Below are positions 26,446 to 36,733 of a stretch of DNA of 64,000 nt, piece by piece (position 1 is the first letter of the stretch; the number at the start of each line of letters is the position of its first letter). Source of the DNA: Caballeronia sp. BR00000012568055. GTDB lineage: Bacteria > Pseudomonadota > Gammaproteobacteria > Burkholderiales > Burkholderiaceae. The translations under genes and the position numbers were made by a program. The notes under the pieces are model-generated. The model saw only the letters and a program-made list of their open reading frames with translations, was not told where the DNA came from and did not search any database. The DNA lies in contig NZ_JAQFVG010000075.1 of assembly GCF_029439455.1 (NCBI RefSeq), positions 116,601 through 180,600 of the forward strand, written 5' to 3'.

Positions 26446-27366
26446 TTATGCCCCGCCCGCGTCTTTTCCGAGAAAGAAGCCCGTGGCGACGGCAATCTGA
26501 TCCGCCGATAAAAACGCGGGCGCGTGTCCCGCGTTCGGCACTTCGGCGCCCGTGACGGCCTGCCCTTTTTCGATCATCAATTGCACGGTCTCGCGCGAAA
26601 GCAAGTCCGAGCTTTGACCGCGCACGACCAGCACCGGCGTTTTGATCGATGCAAGCGCGTGCCAGAGATACGCCTCACCGGCGGCGTTCTGCTCGTCGGT
26701 TGCAGCGGTGAACGGTGTCGCGATGCCCGGATCGTAGCGGAAGGTCCACGCGCCATCGCGTTCGTGCAGCAGCGGCGTGTTGATCGCGGTCCATTCCTCG
26801 TCCGTCAGCGGGCCGAAGGACGACGCCAGCGCCGCCGCGTGCCTCACGCCTTCATCGAGCGATGCAAAACGTGCCGGCTTGCCGAGATAGTCGCCGATCC
26901 GCTTCAACGCGATCGGTTCGATATGCGGCCCGACGTCATTGAGCAGCATCTTGCGGATCGGCGTATTCGGCAGTCCGCCGAGCGCCATGCCGATCAGACC
27001 GCCCATCGACGTGCCGAACCAATCGACCGTTTCCACGTTCAGACGCGCGATCAGCGTGACCATATCCGCGACGTATTGCGGCACGCCGTAATAACGCGGA
27101 TCGGCGAGCCAGTCGGACAGGCCGCGCCCGACCACATCCGGACACACCACGCGATATTCGGCGGCGAATGCACGCGCGATGGCATCGAAATCGCGGCCCG
27201 AGCGCGTCAAGCCATGCACGCACAACAGCACGCGCGGATTCGCCGGATCGCCCCACTCCGTATAAGCGATGCGATGCAAGCCCGCAGGACTCGCGCACTG
27301 CACGAATCGCTGGCGCGGTTCGCTGAAATCGGAATGCGGCGCTTCGACGACGATGGATGCGGTCAT
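26446..27366 (-). CDS. Alpha/beta hydrolase
   Basis: 306 residues. Oxyanion motif V-H-G-L-T-R-S near 50; R-G-L-S-D-W near 81; nucleophile elbow G-T-S-M-G-G (Ser120, with G-T-S instead of the usual G-H-S); acid in L-V-V-R-G-Q-S-S-D; base His in P-N-A-G-H-A-P. This subgroup is abundant in Burkholderia and includes esterases and C-C hydrolases; no substrate is implied by the neighbours. The ATG at 27366 is preferred over a longer N-terminus that looks non-coding. Confidence 0.88.
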   Translation of the reverse strand: MTASIVVEAPHSDFSEPRQRFVQCASPAGLHRIAYTEWGDPANPRVLLCVHGLTRSGRDFDAIARAFAAEYRVVCPDVVGRGLSDWLADPRYYGVPQYVADMVTLIARLNVETVDWFGTSMGGLIGMALGGLPNTPIRKMLLNDVGPHIEPIALKRIGDYLGKPARFASLDEGVRHAAALASSFGPLTDEEWTAINTPLLHERDGAWTFRYDPGIATPFTAATDEQNAAGEAYLWHALASIKTPVLVVRGQSSDLLSRETVQLMIEKGQAVTGAEVPNAGHAPAFLSADQIAVATGFFLGKDAGGA

Positions 27367-27501
27367 GAATGAATTCCTCGCGATCGTGAGAAAGTAGTTC
27401 GATCGATTGTAAAGCGCCTGGCGCGGGTCTGAACGGGCATTAGCCATTCGGACGACCCCTTCCAAATTTGCTGCTCAAACGCAATTTCACAAGGCGCAAA
27501 T

Positions 27502-27534
27502 AAAAACGGGCGAAGCCTTGGAAAGCCTCGCCCG
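27502..27534 (-). terminator. Terminator after scoB
   Basis: Stem of about 12 bp (CGGGCGA... / ...TCGCCCG with two inner wobble pairs) and a 4-nt loop, followed on the minus strand by TTTTTATTT. It lies 25 bases beyond the scoB stop. Confidence 0.8.
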
Positions 27535-27558
27535 CATCAGCACTGAAGAATCAGCGCA

Positions 27559-28200
27559 TCACTTCACGCCGGATACATCCAGCGGCGCGCCCGTCTTCTG
27601 CTGAATCTCTTCCGCCGATACGCCATCCGCCAGTTCGACCAGCTTCAAACCCTTGTCGGTGACATCGATCACGCCGAGATCCGTGATGATGCGATCGACC
27701 ACGCCCACGCCCGTCAGCGGCAAGGTGCACGCATCGAGAATCTTGTGCTGATCGCCCTTGGCGACGTGTTCCATCAGCACGACGACCTTCTTCACGCCCG
27801 CGACGAGGTCCATCGCGCCGCCCATGCCCTTGATCATCTTGCCGGGGATCATCCAGTTGGCCAGGTCGCCGGACTTGCTGATCTGCATCGCGCCAAGAAT
27901 GGCGAGGTTGATATGGCCGCCGCGGATCATCGCGAACGAATCCGCCGATGAAAAAATCGACGAGCCCGGCAGCGTGGTCACAGTCTGCTTGCCCGCGTTG
28001 ATGAGATCGGCATCGACTTCATCTTCATACGGCGACGGTCCGATACCCAGCAGCCCGTTCTCCGATTGCAGCCACACTTCCATGCCGTCCGGCACATGAT
28101 TGGCCACCAGCGTCGGCAAGCCGATGCCGAGGTTCACATAGAAACCGTCCTGCAATTCCTTCGCCGCGCGTGCGGCCATCTGATCACGATTCCAAGCCAT
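27559..28200 (-). CDS. scoB: 3-oxoacid (acetoacetate:succinyl) CoA-transferase subunit B
   Basis: 213 residues. Family I CoA-transferase beta subunit with [13 protein letters not shown] near 23 and the catalytic glutamate in S-E-N-G-L-L-G-I-G (Glu47). With ScoA it transfers CoA from succinyl-CoA to acetoacetate, feeding ketone bodies and polyhydroxybutyrate breakdown products into acetyl-CoA. It starts two bases after the scoA stop, and a terminator follows. The paralogous pcaJ lies 18 kb away; this copy lacks a pca context and matches the Sco type better. Confidence 0.92.
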   Translation of the reverse strand: MAWNRDQMAARAAKELQDGFYVNLGIGLPTLVANHVPDGMEVWLQSENGLLGIGPSPYEDEVDADLINAGKQTVTTLPGSSIFSSADSFAMIRGGHINLAILGAMQISKSGDLANWMIPGKMIKGMGGAMDLVAGVKKVVVLMEHVAKGDQHKILDACTLPLTGVGVVDRIITDLGVIDVTDKGLKLVELADGVSAEEIQQKTGAPLDVSGVK

Positions 28201-28202
28201 GA

Positions 28203-28907
28203 TTACGCTCCTTTCGCGCGGACGATACGTTGTTCGATGCGCTTTTCAGGATGCGCATTCAGGACCAGACGCTGCACGAAAATACCGGGCGTATGGATAT
28301 GATCGGGATCGAGTTCGCCCACTTCGACGATCTCCTCCACTTCCGCGACCGTGATCTTGCCGGCCATCGCGCACATGGGGTTGAAGTTGCGCGCCGTGCG
28401 GCGATAGATCAGGTTGCCCGACTTGTCGGCCTTCCATGCCTTCACGAGACCGACATCCGCCGTCAGCGAGTGTTCGAGCACGTAATGGTTCTCGCCGAAT
28501 TGACGCGTTTCCTTGCCTTCCGCGATCACCGTGCCGAAGCCGGTGTTGGTGAAGAACGCCGGAATGCCCGCGCCGCCCGCGCGCAGCTTTTCGGCCAGCG
28601 TGCCTTGCGGCGTGAATTCGAGTTCGAGTTCGCCGGCCAGATATTGCCGCTCGAATTCCTTATTCTCGCCCACATACGACGAAATCATCTTCTTGACCTG
28701 ACGCGTTTCGAGCAACAGCCCGAGCCCGAAGCCATCGACACCCGCGTTATTGCTGATGCAGGTGATGTCCTTCACGCCCGAATCGCGCAATGCCGCGATC
28801 AGCGCTTCGGGAATGCCGCACAGCCCGAAACCACCGACCGCGAACGTCTGACCGTTCTTGACGATGTCCTCGAGCGCCGCTTTCGCGCTGGGATAGACCT
28901 TGTTCAT
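28203..28907 (-). CDS. scoA: 3-oxoacid CoA-transferase subunit A
   Basis: 234 residues. The alpha-subunit glycine loop [13 protein letters not shown] is near 22. N-N-A-G-V-D-G-F-G and [12 protein letters not shown] are conserved Sco features. It is the first gene of the scoAB operon. The start is 206 bases from the divergent PAS-LuxR gene, which is therefore a candidate regulator. Confidence 0.92.
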   Translation of the reverse strand: MNKVYPSAKAALEDIVKNGQTFAVGGFGLCGIPEALIAALRDSGVKDITCISNNAGVDGFGLGLLLETRQVKKMISSYVGENKEFERQYLAGELELEFTPQGTLAEKLRAGGAGIPAFFTNTGFGTVIAEGKETRQFGENHYVLEHSLTADVGLVKAWKADKSGNLIYRRTARNFNPMCAMAGKITVAEVEEIVEVGELDPDHIHTPGIFVQRLVLNAHPEKRIEQRIVRAKGA

Positions 28908-29113
28908 CTGTGTGTCCCTTCCATGAATGAACCGAGAAATTGGCTCGACCTGCCCCGTTATTCGTCTGCTTCGGCAAGGCGGTCAGCACCGATATGATGT
29001 GGCGAAAAGATTACGATGCGCGGCTGATCCGGCACAATACGCAAAAATACATAAGTCTTTCCCCGCGCGCTTTGGTTCCGCATCTTCCAGCGCGCCGGGT
29101 CCTTCGAATTCCC

Positions 29114-29637
29114 ATGCGCTCACTGGACTATCAAACCGCGTTTCATCTCGCGCCCGTCGGGCTGGTGCTTTCGCGCGAGCGCATCATCGAGGACTGCAAC
29201 GAGCAGCTTTGCGCGATGTTCGGTTTCGCGCGCGAAGCGCTGATCGGAAAATCGTTCGAGGTGCTTTATCCGACGCCGGACGAATTCGCGCGCATCGGCG
29301 AACGGATTGCAGCGACCATCAGCGGGCAAGGCACGTATAGCGATGACCGCATCATGAAGCGCCATGACGGTGATCTGTTCTGGTGCCACGTCACAGGCCG
29401 CGCGCTGGACCGCGCCGCGCCCCACGCCGCCGGCGTCTGGACATTCGAAGACCTGAGCGCGACGCGGCGCGTAGCAATCGAACTCACGCCGCGCGAGCGG
29501 GAAATCGCCGCGCAGCTTGTTACGGGTAAAACCAGCAAGCAAATCGGACGCGTGCTCGATATCAGCCCGCGCACGGTCGATATCTACCGCGCGCGCCTCA
29601 TGCGCAAGTACGACACCGGCAACGCCACCGAACTGCT

Positions 29638-29659
<22 letters not shown>
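29114..29659 (+). CDS. PAS domain / LuxR-type HTH regulator
   Basis: 181 residues. The PAS domain at about 8-105 reads A-F-H-L-A-P-V-G-L-V-L-S-R-E-R-I-I-E, then L-C-A-M-F-G-F-x-R-E-A-L-I-G-K-S. The C-terminal LuxR/FixJ-type HTH at 118-178 reads L-T-P-R-E-R-E-I-A-A-Q-L-V-T-G-K-T-S-K-Q-I, then R-T-V-D-I-Y-R-A-R-L-M-R-K-Y. There is no receiver domain, so sensing and DNA binding are in one small protein. The ATG at 29114 directly precedes the PAS domain; a longer N-terminus would cover the intergenic region. Its last 22 bases overlap the convergent thioesterase gene. Divergence from scoAB suggests these as targets (inference). Confidence 0.85.
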
Positions 29660-30081
<422 letters not shown>

Positions 30082-30101
30082 TGCGTAACGTCAAATAAGG
30101 T

Positions 30102-30875
30102 TTAGAGCGAAAACCCGTCGTCCGCGGAAATGACCGAGCCGTTGATGAATTGCGATTCATCCGCCGCGAGCAGCAGCAGCAAACCGTCGAGATCGCCGGG
30201 CGAACCGACACGGCGGCGCGGCAGCATCGAAATAAGCTTTTGGCCCTGCTCGGTTTTCCAGTGGTGATGGTTGATTTCGGTGTCGATATAACCCGGACAG
30301 ATCGCGTTCACGTTGATGCCGTGACGGCCCCAGTCCAGCGCCATCGCCTTGGTCATCTGCACGACGGCGGCCTTGCTCATCGAATAGATGCCGAGTTGCG
30401 GAAATGGCCGCAGACCCGCCACCGAAGCAATATTGATGATCCGATACAGCGGTTTCGAAGGCCCGTTGCCGCGCATGATCATGCGCTTGGCCACTTCCTG
30501 CGCGACGAAGAACGCGCCGCGCACGTTCGTGCCGAACACGAATTCGAAGTCCGAAGGCGTGACTTCGGTCAGCTTCTGCTGCGTCGAAACGCCCGAGTTA
30601 TTCACGAGGATATCGATGGTACCGGCTTCCGTCTCCGCATGCGCAATCGCGGACTTGATGCTCTGGTAGTCGGTCACGTCCAGTGCGACGACATGCGCCG
30701 CGCCGCCCGATGACTCGATTTCCGCGCGCAGTTCCTTCAGACGCTCGGTGCGGCGGCTTGCCAGCACCACCTTCGCCCCCGCCTGCGACAACACCTGCGC
30801 GAAACGCTTGCCAAGTCCACTGGATGCGCCTGTGATCAGCGCAACCTTGCCTTCCAGGTTGATCGAACGGCCCAT
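30102..30875 (-). CDS. Short-chain dehydrogenase/reductase
   Basis: 257 residues. The Rossmann cofactor loop is T-G-A-S-S-G-L-G near 15-22, followed by A-S-R-R at the end of strand 2, which suggests NADP(H). N-N-S-G near 92 and the catalytic Y-S-M-S-K (with S upstream in N-I-A-S-V-A-G) are present, as is N-V-N-A-I-C-P-G-Y-I-D-T-E. A classical SDR; in Burkholderia the close pairing with a thioesterase and an ETF-ubiquinone oxidoreductase nearby points to acyl-CoA metabolism, but the substrate is unknown. Confidence 0.92.
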   Translation of the reverse strand: MGRSINLEGKVALITGASSGLGKRFAQVLSQAGAKVVLASRRTERLKELRAEIESSGGAAHVVALDVTDYQSIKSAIAHAETEAGTIDILVNNSGVSTQQKLTEVTPSDFEFVFGTNVRGAFFVAQEVAKRMIMRGNGPSKPLYRIINIASVAGLRPFPQLGIYSMSKAAVVQMTKAMALDWGRHGINVNAICPGYIDTEINHHHWKTEQGQKLISMLPRRRVGSPGDLDGLLLLLAADESQFINGSVISADDGFSL

Positions 30876-31006
30876 TGTGCTTCCTCGTTTTATGGTGGGT
30901 TCTGCCTGCGAGGCGCGTGGGGATACGCCTTCACGGCACTAGCGTCGGCACGGATACCGCAGTGCGGCAAATAATATTACGATCGTGCCAAAACGGGTGG
31001 GGTCGG

Positions 31007-31035
31007 TTGCGGCCCGCCTGTCGTTCGCTGACAAT
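31007..31035 (+). promoter_or_regulatory. Possible promoter of the ETF-QO gene
   Basis: TTGCGG (31007-31012), 17-base spacer, GACAAT (31030-31035), 45 bases upstream of the ATG. Moderate match only. Confidence 0.4.
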
Positions 31036-31080
31036 ACGCGATCCCCAAGAAGGCCATTCTAACGGTACATAGGAGCATTG

Positions 31081-32754
31081 ATGACCCCGGCGAGCCTCAT
31101 CGAGCAATACGGTCCCCGCGAGTCGATGGAATACGACGTCGTAATCGTCGGCGGCGGCCCGGCCGGCCTGTCGGCGGCGATCCGCCTGAAGCAACTGGCG
31201 GAAGAGAAAGGCGTCGAGATCGGCGTATGCGTGCTGGAAAAAGGCTCGGAGATCGGCGCGCATATTCTTTCGGGCGCCGTCATGGACCCGCGCGGGCTGT
31301 CGGAACTGATTCCCGACTGGAAGGAAAAAGGCGCGCCGCTGGACGTCGAAGTGACCGAAGACCGCTTCCTCTTTTTGTCGCAGGACAGCGCGAAGCAAGT
31401 GCCAAACTGGCTGCTTCCCGACAACTTCAAGAATCACGGCAATTACGTGATTTCGCTGGCGAACGTCACGCGCTGGCTTGGCGTGCAGGCCGAAGCGCTG
31501 GGCGTCGAAATTTTCCCCGGCTTTCCCGCAGCCGAAGTGCTGTATGGCGACGATGGCAGCGTGAAAGGCGTCGTTACCGGCAATATGGGCGTCGGCAAGG
31601 ATGGTGAGCCGACCGAGAATTTCCAGCTCGGCATGGAATTGCACGCGAAATACACGCTGTTCTGCGAAGGCGCGCGCGGGCATCTCGGCCGTCAGCTGAT
31701 GGACAAGTTCAAGCTGAATCAAAACGCCGATCCGCAGGTGTACGGCATCGGCATCAAGGAATTGTGGGAGATCGATCCGGTCAAGCACAAGCCGGGTCTG
31801 GTGATTCACACCGCCGGCTGGCCGCTCGATCCTGACACCTACGGCGGCTCGTTCCTCTATCACATGGACAATAACCAGGTGATGGTCGGCTTCGTGGTCG
31901 GACTGGGTTATTCGAATCCGTATCTGTCGCCGTTCGAGGAATTTCAGCGCTACAAAACGCATCCGTCGATTCGCGCGTTTCTCGAAGGCGGCAAGCGCAT
32001 TTCGTATGGGGCGCGCGCCATTACCGCAGGCGGCCTGATGTCGCTGCCCAAGCTCACGTTCCCCGGCGGCGCGCTTGCGGGCGATGACGCGGGCTTCCTG
32101 AACGCATCGCGTATCAAGGGCAGTCATGCGGCGACCAAGTCCGGCAAGATGGCCGCCGAAGCCGCGTTCGATGCCGTGCAAGCCGGTCGTCAGAACGACG
32201 AACTCACCGCGTATCCGGAAGCGTTCGACAGTTCATGGCTCAAGACCGAGCTGTATCGCGCGCGCAATTTCAAGCAGTGGATGAGCAAGGGCCTGTATCT
32301 CGGCACGTTTATGGTCGGGCTGGAGCAGAAGCTGATGGGCGGCAATGTGCCGTGGACGCTGCATCATCAGCATCGCGATCATGAGATGTTGAAGCCGGCG
32401 TCGCAGAGCAAGCCGATTGTTTATCCGAAGCCGGATGGCAAGCTCACGTTCGATCGTCTCTCGTCCGTGTTCATCTCGAACACGAATCACGAAGAGAATC
32501 AGCCCGCGCATTTGACGCTGAAGGACCCGAGCGTGCCGGTGAACGTGAATCTGCGTACGTATGCAGGACCGGAAAGCCGTTATTGCCCGGCCGCCGTCTA
32601 TGAGTTCGTGAAAGCCGATGACGGCAGCGAGCGCCTGCAAATCAACGCTCAGAACTGCGTGCATTGCAAGACTTGCGACATTAAAGATCCGACGCAGAAT
32701 ATCGTCTGGGTGACGCCGGAAGGTGGCGGCGGGCCGAACTATCCGAATATGTGA
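31081..32754 (+). CDS. Electron transfer flavoprotein-ubiquinone oxidoreductase
   Basis: 557 residues. It passes electrons from ETF (fed by acyl-CoA and other dehydrogenases) to the ubiquinone pool at the inner membrane. The N-terminal FAD Rossmann motif is V-V-I-V-G-G-G-P-A-G-L-S-A-A. The C-terminal ferredoxin-like 4Fe-4S region includes N-C-V-H-C-K-T-C-D-I-K-D-P and an upstream Cys in Y-C-P-A-A-V-Y-E. Length matches ETF-QO. The ATG at 31081 is preferred to the TTG one codon earlier: an AGGAG ribosome site lies 5 bases upstream. A symmetric terminator follows, shared with aroC. Confidence 0.95.
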   Translation: MTPASLIEQYGPRESMEYDVVIVGGGPAGLSAAIRLKQLAEEKGVEIGVCVLEKGSEIGAHILSGAVMDPRGLSELIPDWKEKGAPLDVEVTEDRFLFLSQDSAKQVPNWLLPDNFKNHGNYVISLANVTRWLGVQAEALGVEIFPGFPAAEVLYGDDGSVKGVVTGNMGVGKDGEPTENFQLGMELHAKYTLFCEGARGHLGRQLMDKFKLNQNADPQVYGIGIKELWEIDPVKHKPGLVIHTAGWPLDPDTYGGSFLYHMDNNQVMVGFVVGLGYSNPYLSPFEEFQRYKTHPSIRAFLEGGKRISYGARAITAGGLMSLPKLTFPGGALAGDDAGFLNASRIKGSHAATKSGKMAAEAAFDAVQAGRQNDELTAYPEAFDSSWLKTELYRARNFKQWMSKGLYLGTFMVGLEQKLMGGNVPWTLHHQHRDHEMLKPASQSKPIVYPKPDGKLTFDRLSSVFISNTNHEENQPAHLTLKDPSVPVNVNLRTYAGPESRYCPAAVYEFVKADDGSERLQINAQNCVHCKTCDIKDPTQNIVWVTPEGGGGPNYPNM

Positions 32755-32761
32755 TGCGTGA

Positions 32762-32799
32762 AAAGTTAAAGGGCACCGAGGTGCCCTTTAACTTTATTT
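32762..32799. terminator. Bidirectional terminator between ETF-QO and aroC
   Basis: 15-bp perfect stem AAAGTTAAAGGGCAC / GTGCCCTTTAACTTT with loop CGAG. It lies between the two convergent stops and partly inside the last bases of aroC. Confidence 0.85.
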
Positions 32800-33900
32800 G
32801 CTCGGCATTTGCGCCGCGATCTTCGGTGTATCGACCGCCACGTCGCCGCATTGGGCGCGATGCCGCAACGCGTGATCCATCAGCACCAGCGCCAGCAGCG
32901 CTTCCGCGATCGGCGTCGCGCGGATGCCCACGCACGGATCATGTCGGCCGAAGGTTTCGACGGTCGCCGCCGTCCCTTCCTTGTCGATCGACTGCCGCGG
33001 CGTACGGATGCTCGACGTCGGCTTGATCGCGATGGTCACGGTAATGTCCTGCCCGCTCGAAATACCGCCGAGAATGCCGCCCGCGTTATTGGAGGCGAAA
33101 CCTTCGGGCGTCATTTCGTCGCCGTGTTGCGAGCCGCGTTGCGCGACGCTCGCAAAGCCCGCGCCGATTTCGACGGCCTTCACCGCGTTCAGGCCCATCA
33201 TCGCGTGGGCGATATCGGCATCGAGCCGATCGTAAAGCGGTTCACCGAGACCGACCGGCACGCCCGTCGCCGTCACTTCGATCCGCGCGCCGACCGAATC
33301 GCCATCGCGACGCAAATTGTCCATGTACTCCTCGAGCTGCGGGACGATCTCGTCGTTCGGCGAGAAAAACGGATTCTCGCGCACATGCTTCCAATCGACG
33401 AACGGAATGTCGATTTCACCCAGCGCGCTCATACAGCCGCGCGTTTCCAGCCCGAACTTCTCACGCAACCACTTCTTCGCCACCGCGCCCGCCGCGACCG
33501 TCGGCGCAGTCAGACGCGCCGATGAACGGCCGCCACCGCGATAATCGCGCACGCCGTACTTCTGCCAGTAGGTGTAATCCGCGTGACCGGGGCGGAAAGT
33601 CTGCGCGATATTGCCGTAGTCCTTGCTGCGCTGATCGGTATTGCGGATCAGCAGCGCGATGGGCGTGCCGGTGGTCACACCTTCGAACACGCCGGAAAGA
33701 ATCTCGACCTGATCCGGCTCCTGACGCTGCGTGACGTGACGCGACGTGCCCGGACGGCGGCGATCGAGTTCGATCTGGATATCGGCTTCCGTGAGCGCCA
33801 TGCCCGGCGGGCAGCCGTCGATCACGCAGCCGATCGCGGGACCGTGCGACTCGCCGAAATTCGTGACGGTGAAAAGCGTGCCAAGGGTGTTGCCGGACAT
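32794..33900 (-). CDS. aroC: Chorismate synthase
   Basis: 368 residues, full length. Last step of the shikimate pathway, converting EPSP to chorismate with reduced FMN. Conserved motifs: [10 protein letters not shown] near 17, [12 protein letters not shown] near 130, [11 protein letters not shown], and R-H-D-P-C-V-G-I-R near the C-terminus. The start M-S-G-N-T-L-G-T at 33900 is the family norm; longer upstream readings are out of character. It lies 53 bases downstream of the transporter-acyltransferase gene and may be co-transcribed with it. Confidence 0.97.
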   Translation of the reverse strand: MSGNTLGTLFTVTNFGESHGPAIGCVIDGCPPGMALTEADIQIELDRRRPGTSRHVTQRQEPDQVEILSGVFEGVTTGTPIALLIRNTDQRSKDYGNIAQTFRPGHADYTYWQKYGVRDYRGGGRSSARLTAPTVAAGAVAKKWLREKFGLETRGCMSALGEIDIPFVDWKHVRENPFFSPNDEIVPQLEEYMDNLRRDGDSVGARIEVTATGVPVGLGEPLYDRLDADIAHAMMGLNAVKAVEIGAGFASVAQRGSQHGDEMTPEGFASNNAGGILGGISSGQDITVTIAIKPTSSIRTPRQSIDKEGTAATVETFGRHDPCVGIRATPIAEALLALVLMDHALRHRAQCGDVAVDTPKIAAQMPSK

Positions 33901-33953
33901 GAGCGTCGACCTGAAAAAAAGTGTCGGGGAAACCGCTATTATGCCAGCGCTGT

Positions 33954-35882
33954 CTAGCGTCGCGCGCCGCGCAAAGCCGTGACGATTTCCTGCAAGCGCT
34001 GCGGCGTCGCCTCTTCCGGCGCGAGCGGTTCGCCGACTGCGAGCGTCAGACGCGTCATCGCTCCGCGATGCATCGGGCGCGGCCACTGTGCGTCTTCGTG
34101 ACGCGAAAACACGCTGCCCCAGAGTCCGCGCAATGCCATCGGCACGACGGGCGCGGGATGACGCTTCAGAATTTGCGTGATGCCGTGTTTGAACGGATTC
34201 ATCTCGCCATCGCGCGTGAGCTTGCCTTCCGGAAAGATGCAGACCAGATCGCCCTCTTCCAGCGCCTTCGCGCATTCTGCGTAAGCGCGTTCGAGCATCT
34301 GCGCATCTTCATGTGCGGGCGCAATCGGAATCGCCTTCACGCGGCGGAACAATCGGCCGAGCGCCGGCGTGCGGAAAATCCGATGATCCATCACGAAGCG
34401 AATCGGACGTGGGCTTTCGGCCATGATGACGACGGCATCGACGAAACTGACGTGATTGCAGACCAGCACCGCTGCGCCATGCGCCGGAATGCGCTGCGCA
34501 TCGAGCAGACGGATGCGGTAGAACGTGTGCACCAGAATCCACGCGACGAAGCGCAGCAGAAACTCCGGCACCAGCGAATAGATATACACGGCGACGACCA
34601 CGTTGAGCAGCGCTGTGGTGAGAAACAGACCCGGAATGCCGATGCCCATCGAGGTGAGCGCAAGCGCCATCAGCGACGAAACGATCATGAAGAACGAGTT
34701 CAGGATATTGTTTGCCGCGATAATGCGCGCGCGATGCGTCGGCTGACTGCGCGCCTGAATCAGCGCGTAGAGCGGCACGCTGTAGAAGCCGCCGAACATG
34801 GCGAGCAAAAACAGATCGATCAGAATGCGCCAGTGCGGCCACGCGAGCAAAAACTCCGACACGCTCAACAAGTGATCCGCAGGCGCAATCCGATGGCTCG
34901 CGAAAAACAGATCGATCGCAAACACGCTGATGCCGATCGAGCCAAGCGGCACCAATCCAATCTCCACGCGCTTCTTCGACAGCGTCTCGCACAACATCGA
35001 CCCCGTGCCGATGCCGATGGAAAACGTCGCTAGCAAAATGGTTACGACATCGGGATTCGCGCTCAGCACGTCCTTCGCGAAATTGAAAAACGAAGTGAGA
35101 AAAGTCGCGCCGACGAACCACAGCCACGAAATCCCGAGCAAGCTCAGAAACACAGTCCGGTCCTGCTTCGCGAGCTTCAGATTGCGCCACGTCTCGGAAA
35201 CCGGATTCCAGTTGATCCGCAAATCCTTCTGCGATGCCTCCGACTTCGGAATAAAGCTCGACGCAACGCGCCCGATCAGCGCAAACGCGAGACACGCGGC
35301 CGCGAGCAGCATCGCGCCGTACGCCGAAGCACCCGCCGCCGCCCCGCCGATGATCGTGCCGATCAGAATCGCCACGAACGTGCCCATTTCCACGAGTCCG
35401 TTACCGCCGACCAGTTCATGCGAATTCAGATGCTGCGGCAGATACGCGTACTTCACCGGTCCGAAGACGGTCGAATGCACGCCCATCAGGAACGTGCAGA
35501 GATAAAGCAAAGGCGCGCTATGCAGCATGAATCCCGCCCCGCCGATCAACATCACGACAATCTCGAAAGTCTTCACGAAGCGCGCGAGCACGGCTTTATC
35601 GTACTTGTCGGCGATCTGTCCGGACGTCGCGGAAAACAGTACGAACGGCACGATGAAAATCGCGGAGATCAGAAACGCCGCAGTTTTCGGATCGACACCG
35701 GAAAAGCGCGCGGCCTGAAACGTCACCAGCGACGTAAAGCCGACTTTGAACACGTTGTCGTTCATTGCGCCGAGAAACTGCGTCCAGAAGAACGGCGCGA
35801 AACGTCGTTCGCTCAGGAGTCTGAATTGCCCTTCGCTTTCGGCCTGCGCGCGACGGGTGGCGCGCGTCGATTGGTCACTCAT
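33954..35882 (-). CDS. MFS transporter - acylglycerophosphate acyltransferase fusion
   Basis: 642 residues in two parts. Residues about 25-425 form a major-facilitator permease with multiple membrane helices, like LplT (lysophospholipid flippase), starting [16 protein letters not shown]. Residues about 440-640 are a PlsC-type acyltransferase with N-H-V-S-F-V-D (H-x4-D catalytic motif near 475) and [10 protein letters not shown]. The combination is that of the LplT-Aas system without the acyl-ACP synthetase domain found in three-domain fusions. The likely role is uptake or flipping and re-acylation of lysophospholipids at the inner membrane. ATG at 35882; it is upstream of aroC on the same strand. 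Confidence 0.88.
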   Translation of the reverse strand: MSDQSTRATRRAQAESEGQFRLLSERRFAPFFWTQFLGAMNDNVFKVGFTSLVTFQAARFSGVDPKTAAFLISAIFIVPFVLFSATSGQIADKYDKAVLARFVKTFEIVVMLIGGAGFMLHSAPLLYLCTFLMGVHSTVFGPVKYAYLPQHLNSHELVGGNGLVEMGTFVAILIGTIIGGAAAGASAYGAMLLAAACLAFALIGRVASSFIPKSEASQKDLRINWNPVSETWRNLKLAKQDRTVFLSLLGISWLWFVGATFLTSFFNFAKDVLSANPDVVTILLATFSIGIGTGSMLCETLSKKRVEIGLVPLGSIGISVFAIDLFFASHRIAPADHLLSVSEFLLAWPHWRILIDLFLLAMFGGFYSVPLYALIQARSQPTHRARIIAANNILNSFFMIVSSLMALALTSMGIGIPGLFLTTALLNVVVAVYIYSLVPEFLLRFVAWILVHTFYRIRLLDAQRIPAHGAAVLVCNHVSFVDAVVIMAESPRPIRFVMDHRIFRTPALGRLFRRVKAIPIAPAHEDAQMLERAYAECAKALEEGDLVCIFPEGKLTRDGEMNPFKHGITQILKRHPAPVVPMALRGLWGSVFSRHEDAQWPRPMHRGAMTRLTLAVGEPLAPEEATPQRLQEIVTALRGARR

Positions 35883-36004
35883 GTTTTATCGTTTTGGTAG
35901 TGGCAGAGTTGCCGCGAACGCGTTGGCTCACACGGCAAAACGGATGGTACGCGAGCCATGTGCAACCCAGTCTGACACGAGACATTTTTTGTCGGACCAG
36001 AAGC

Positions 36005-36031
36005 GAAAAACGCTCCGTCGAGGAGCGTTTT
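36005..36031 (-). terminator. Terminator after the CBS gene
   Basis: 11-bp perfect stem AAAAACGCTCC / GGAGCGTTTTT with a 5-nt loop, between the CBS gene stop and the start of the fusion gene on the same strand. Confidence 0.85.
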
Positions 36032-36072
36032 TCGATACTTCGTTGAAGCCGCGATCAGATTTAGCGCGAGAT

Positions 36073-36531
36073 TCAGCGCGCTTCCTGCTGCTGCTCCTCT
36101 TCCGGCCAGTCGCGGATATACGCCTTCAGCATGCGATTCTCGAAACCCTGTTCTTCGACCACCGCCTTCGCCACGTCGTAGAACGAAATCACGCCCATCA
36201 ACTGGCGCTTTTCCAGCACCGGCAGATAGCGCACATGATGCTCGAGCATCATGCGGCGGATTTCGTTGACGTCGGTTTCCGGCGTGCACGTGACCGGGTG
36301 GTCGTCCATGATCTTGCGGATGGTCGTGGTGCCGACCGTGCCGCCGTTGTCACGCAGCGTGACGATGATCTCGCGAAAGGTCAGCATGCCGACCAGATCG
36401 CCATACTCCATCACGACGAGCGAACCGATGTCATGGGCGGCCATGGCATCGACAGCGTCGGCGAGCGGGGTATCGGGCGTGACGGTGAATAACGCGTTGC
36501 CCTTCACTTTCAGAATGTCGCTGACTCGCAT
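36073..36531 (-). CDS. Tandem CBS-domain protein
   Basis: 152 residues made almost entirely of a CBS pair (Bateman module). CBS1 is about 8-62, with A-M-A-A-H-D-I-G-S-L-V-V-M and G-M-L-T-F-R-E. CBS2 is about 72-128, with M-L-E-H-H-V-R-Y-L-P-V-L and G-V-I-S-F-Y-D-V. Stand-alone CBS pairs bind adenine nucleotides or similar ligands and act as regulators of other proteins. The Glu/Gln-rich tail is short and unstructured. It has its own terminator, so it is probably monocistronic. The partner is unknown. Confidence 0.92.
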   Translation of the reverse strand: MRVSDILKVKGNALFTVTPDTPLADAVDAMAAHDIGSLVVMEYGDLVGMLTFREIIVTLRDNGGTVGTTTIRKIMDDHPVTCTPETDVNEIRRMMLEHHVRYLPVLEKRQLMGVISFYDVAKAVVEEQGFENRMLKAYIRDWPEEEQQQEAR

Positions 36532-36733
36532 GGCTGTCTCCTCGCGAAATGCCTGTTCCGATGCCGAAACGGTTAGAAATGTTATTTCGATGCTATCGGA
36601 AAGGCCCGCAAAAAGAAAGCGCGCTCACCGGCCCGACGCCCGCTCAGGCCGAACGGATAAAGCTTTCCCGGATAGTCCTCCAGTGCAATCCCGATGTTAC
36701 GATGATTCACCGAACTCCGCCGGAAGCCCCAGC

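Noticed and set aside
36532..36733. SAM- or SAH-responsive riboswitch upstream of metY
   Set aside because: I could not form the conserved stems or ligand-core sequences of the known SAM/SAH families in this leader.
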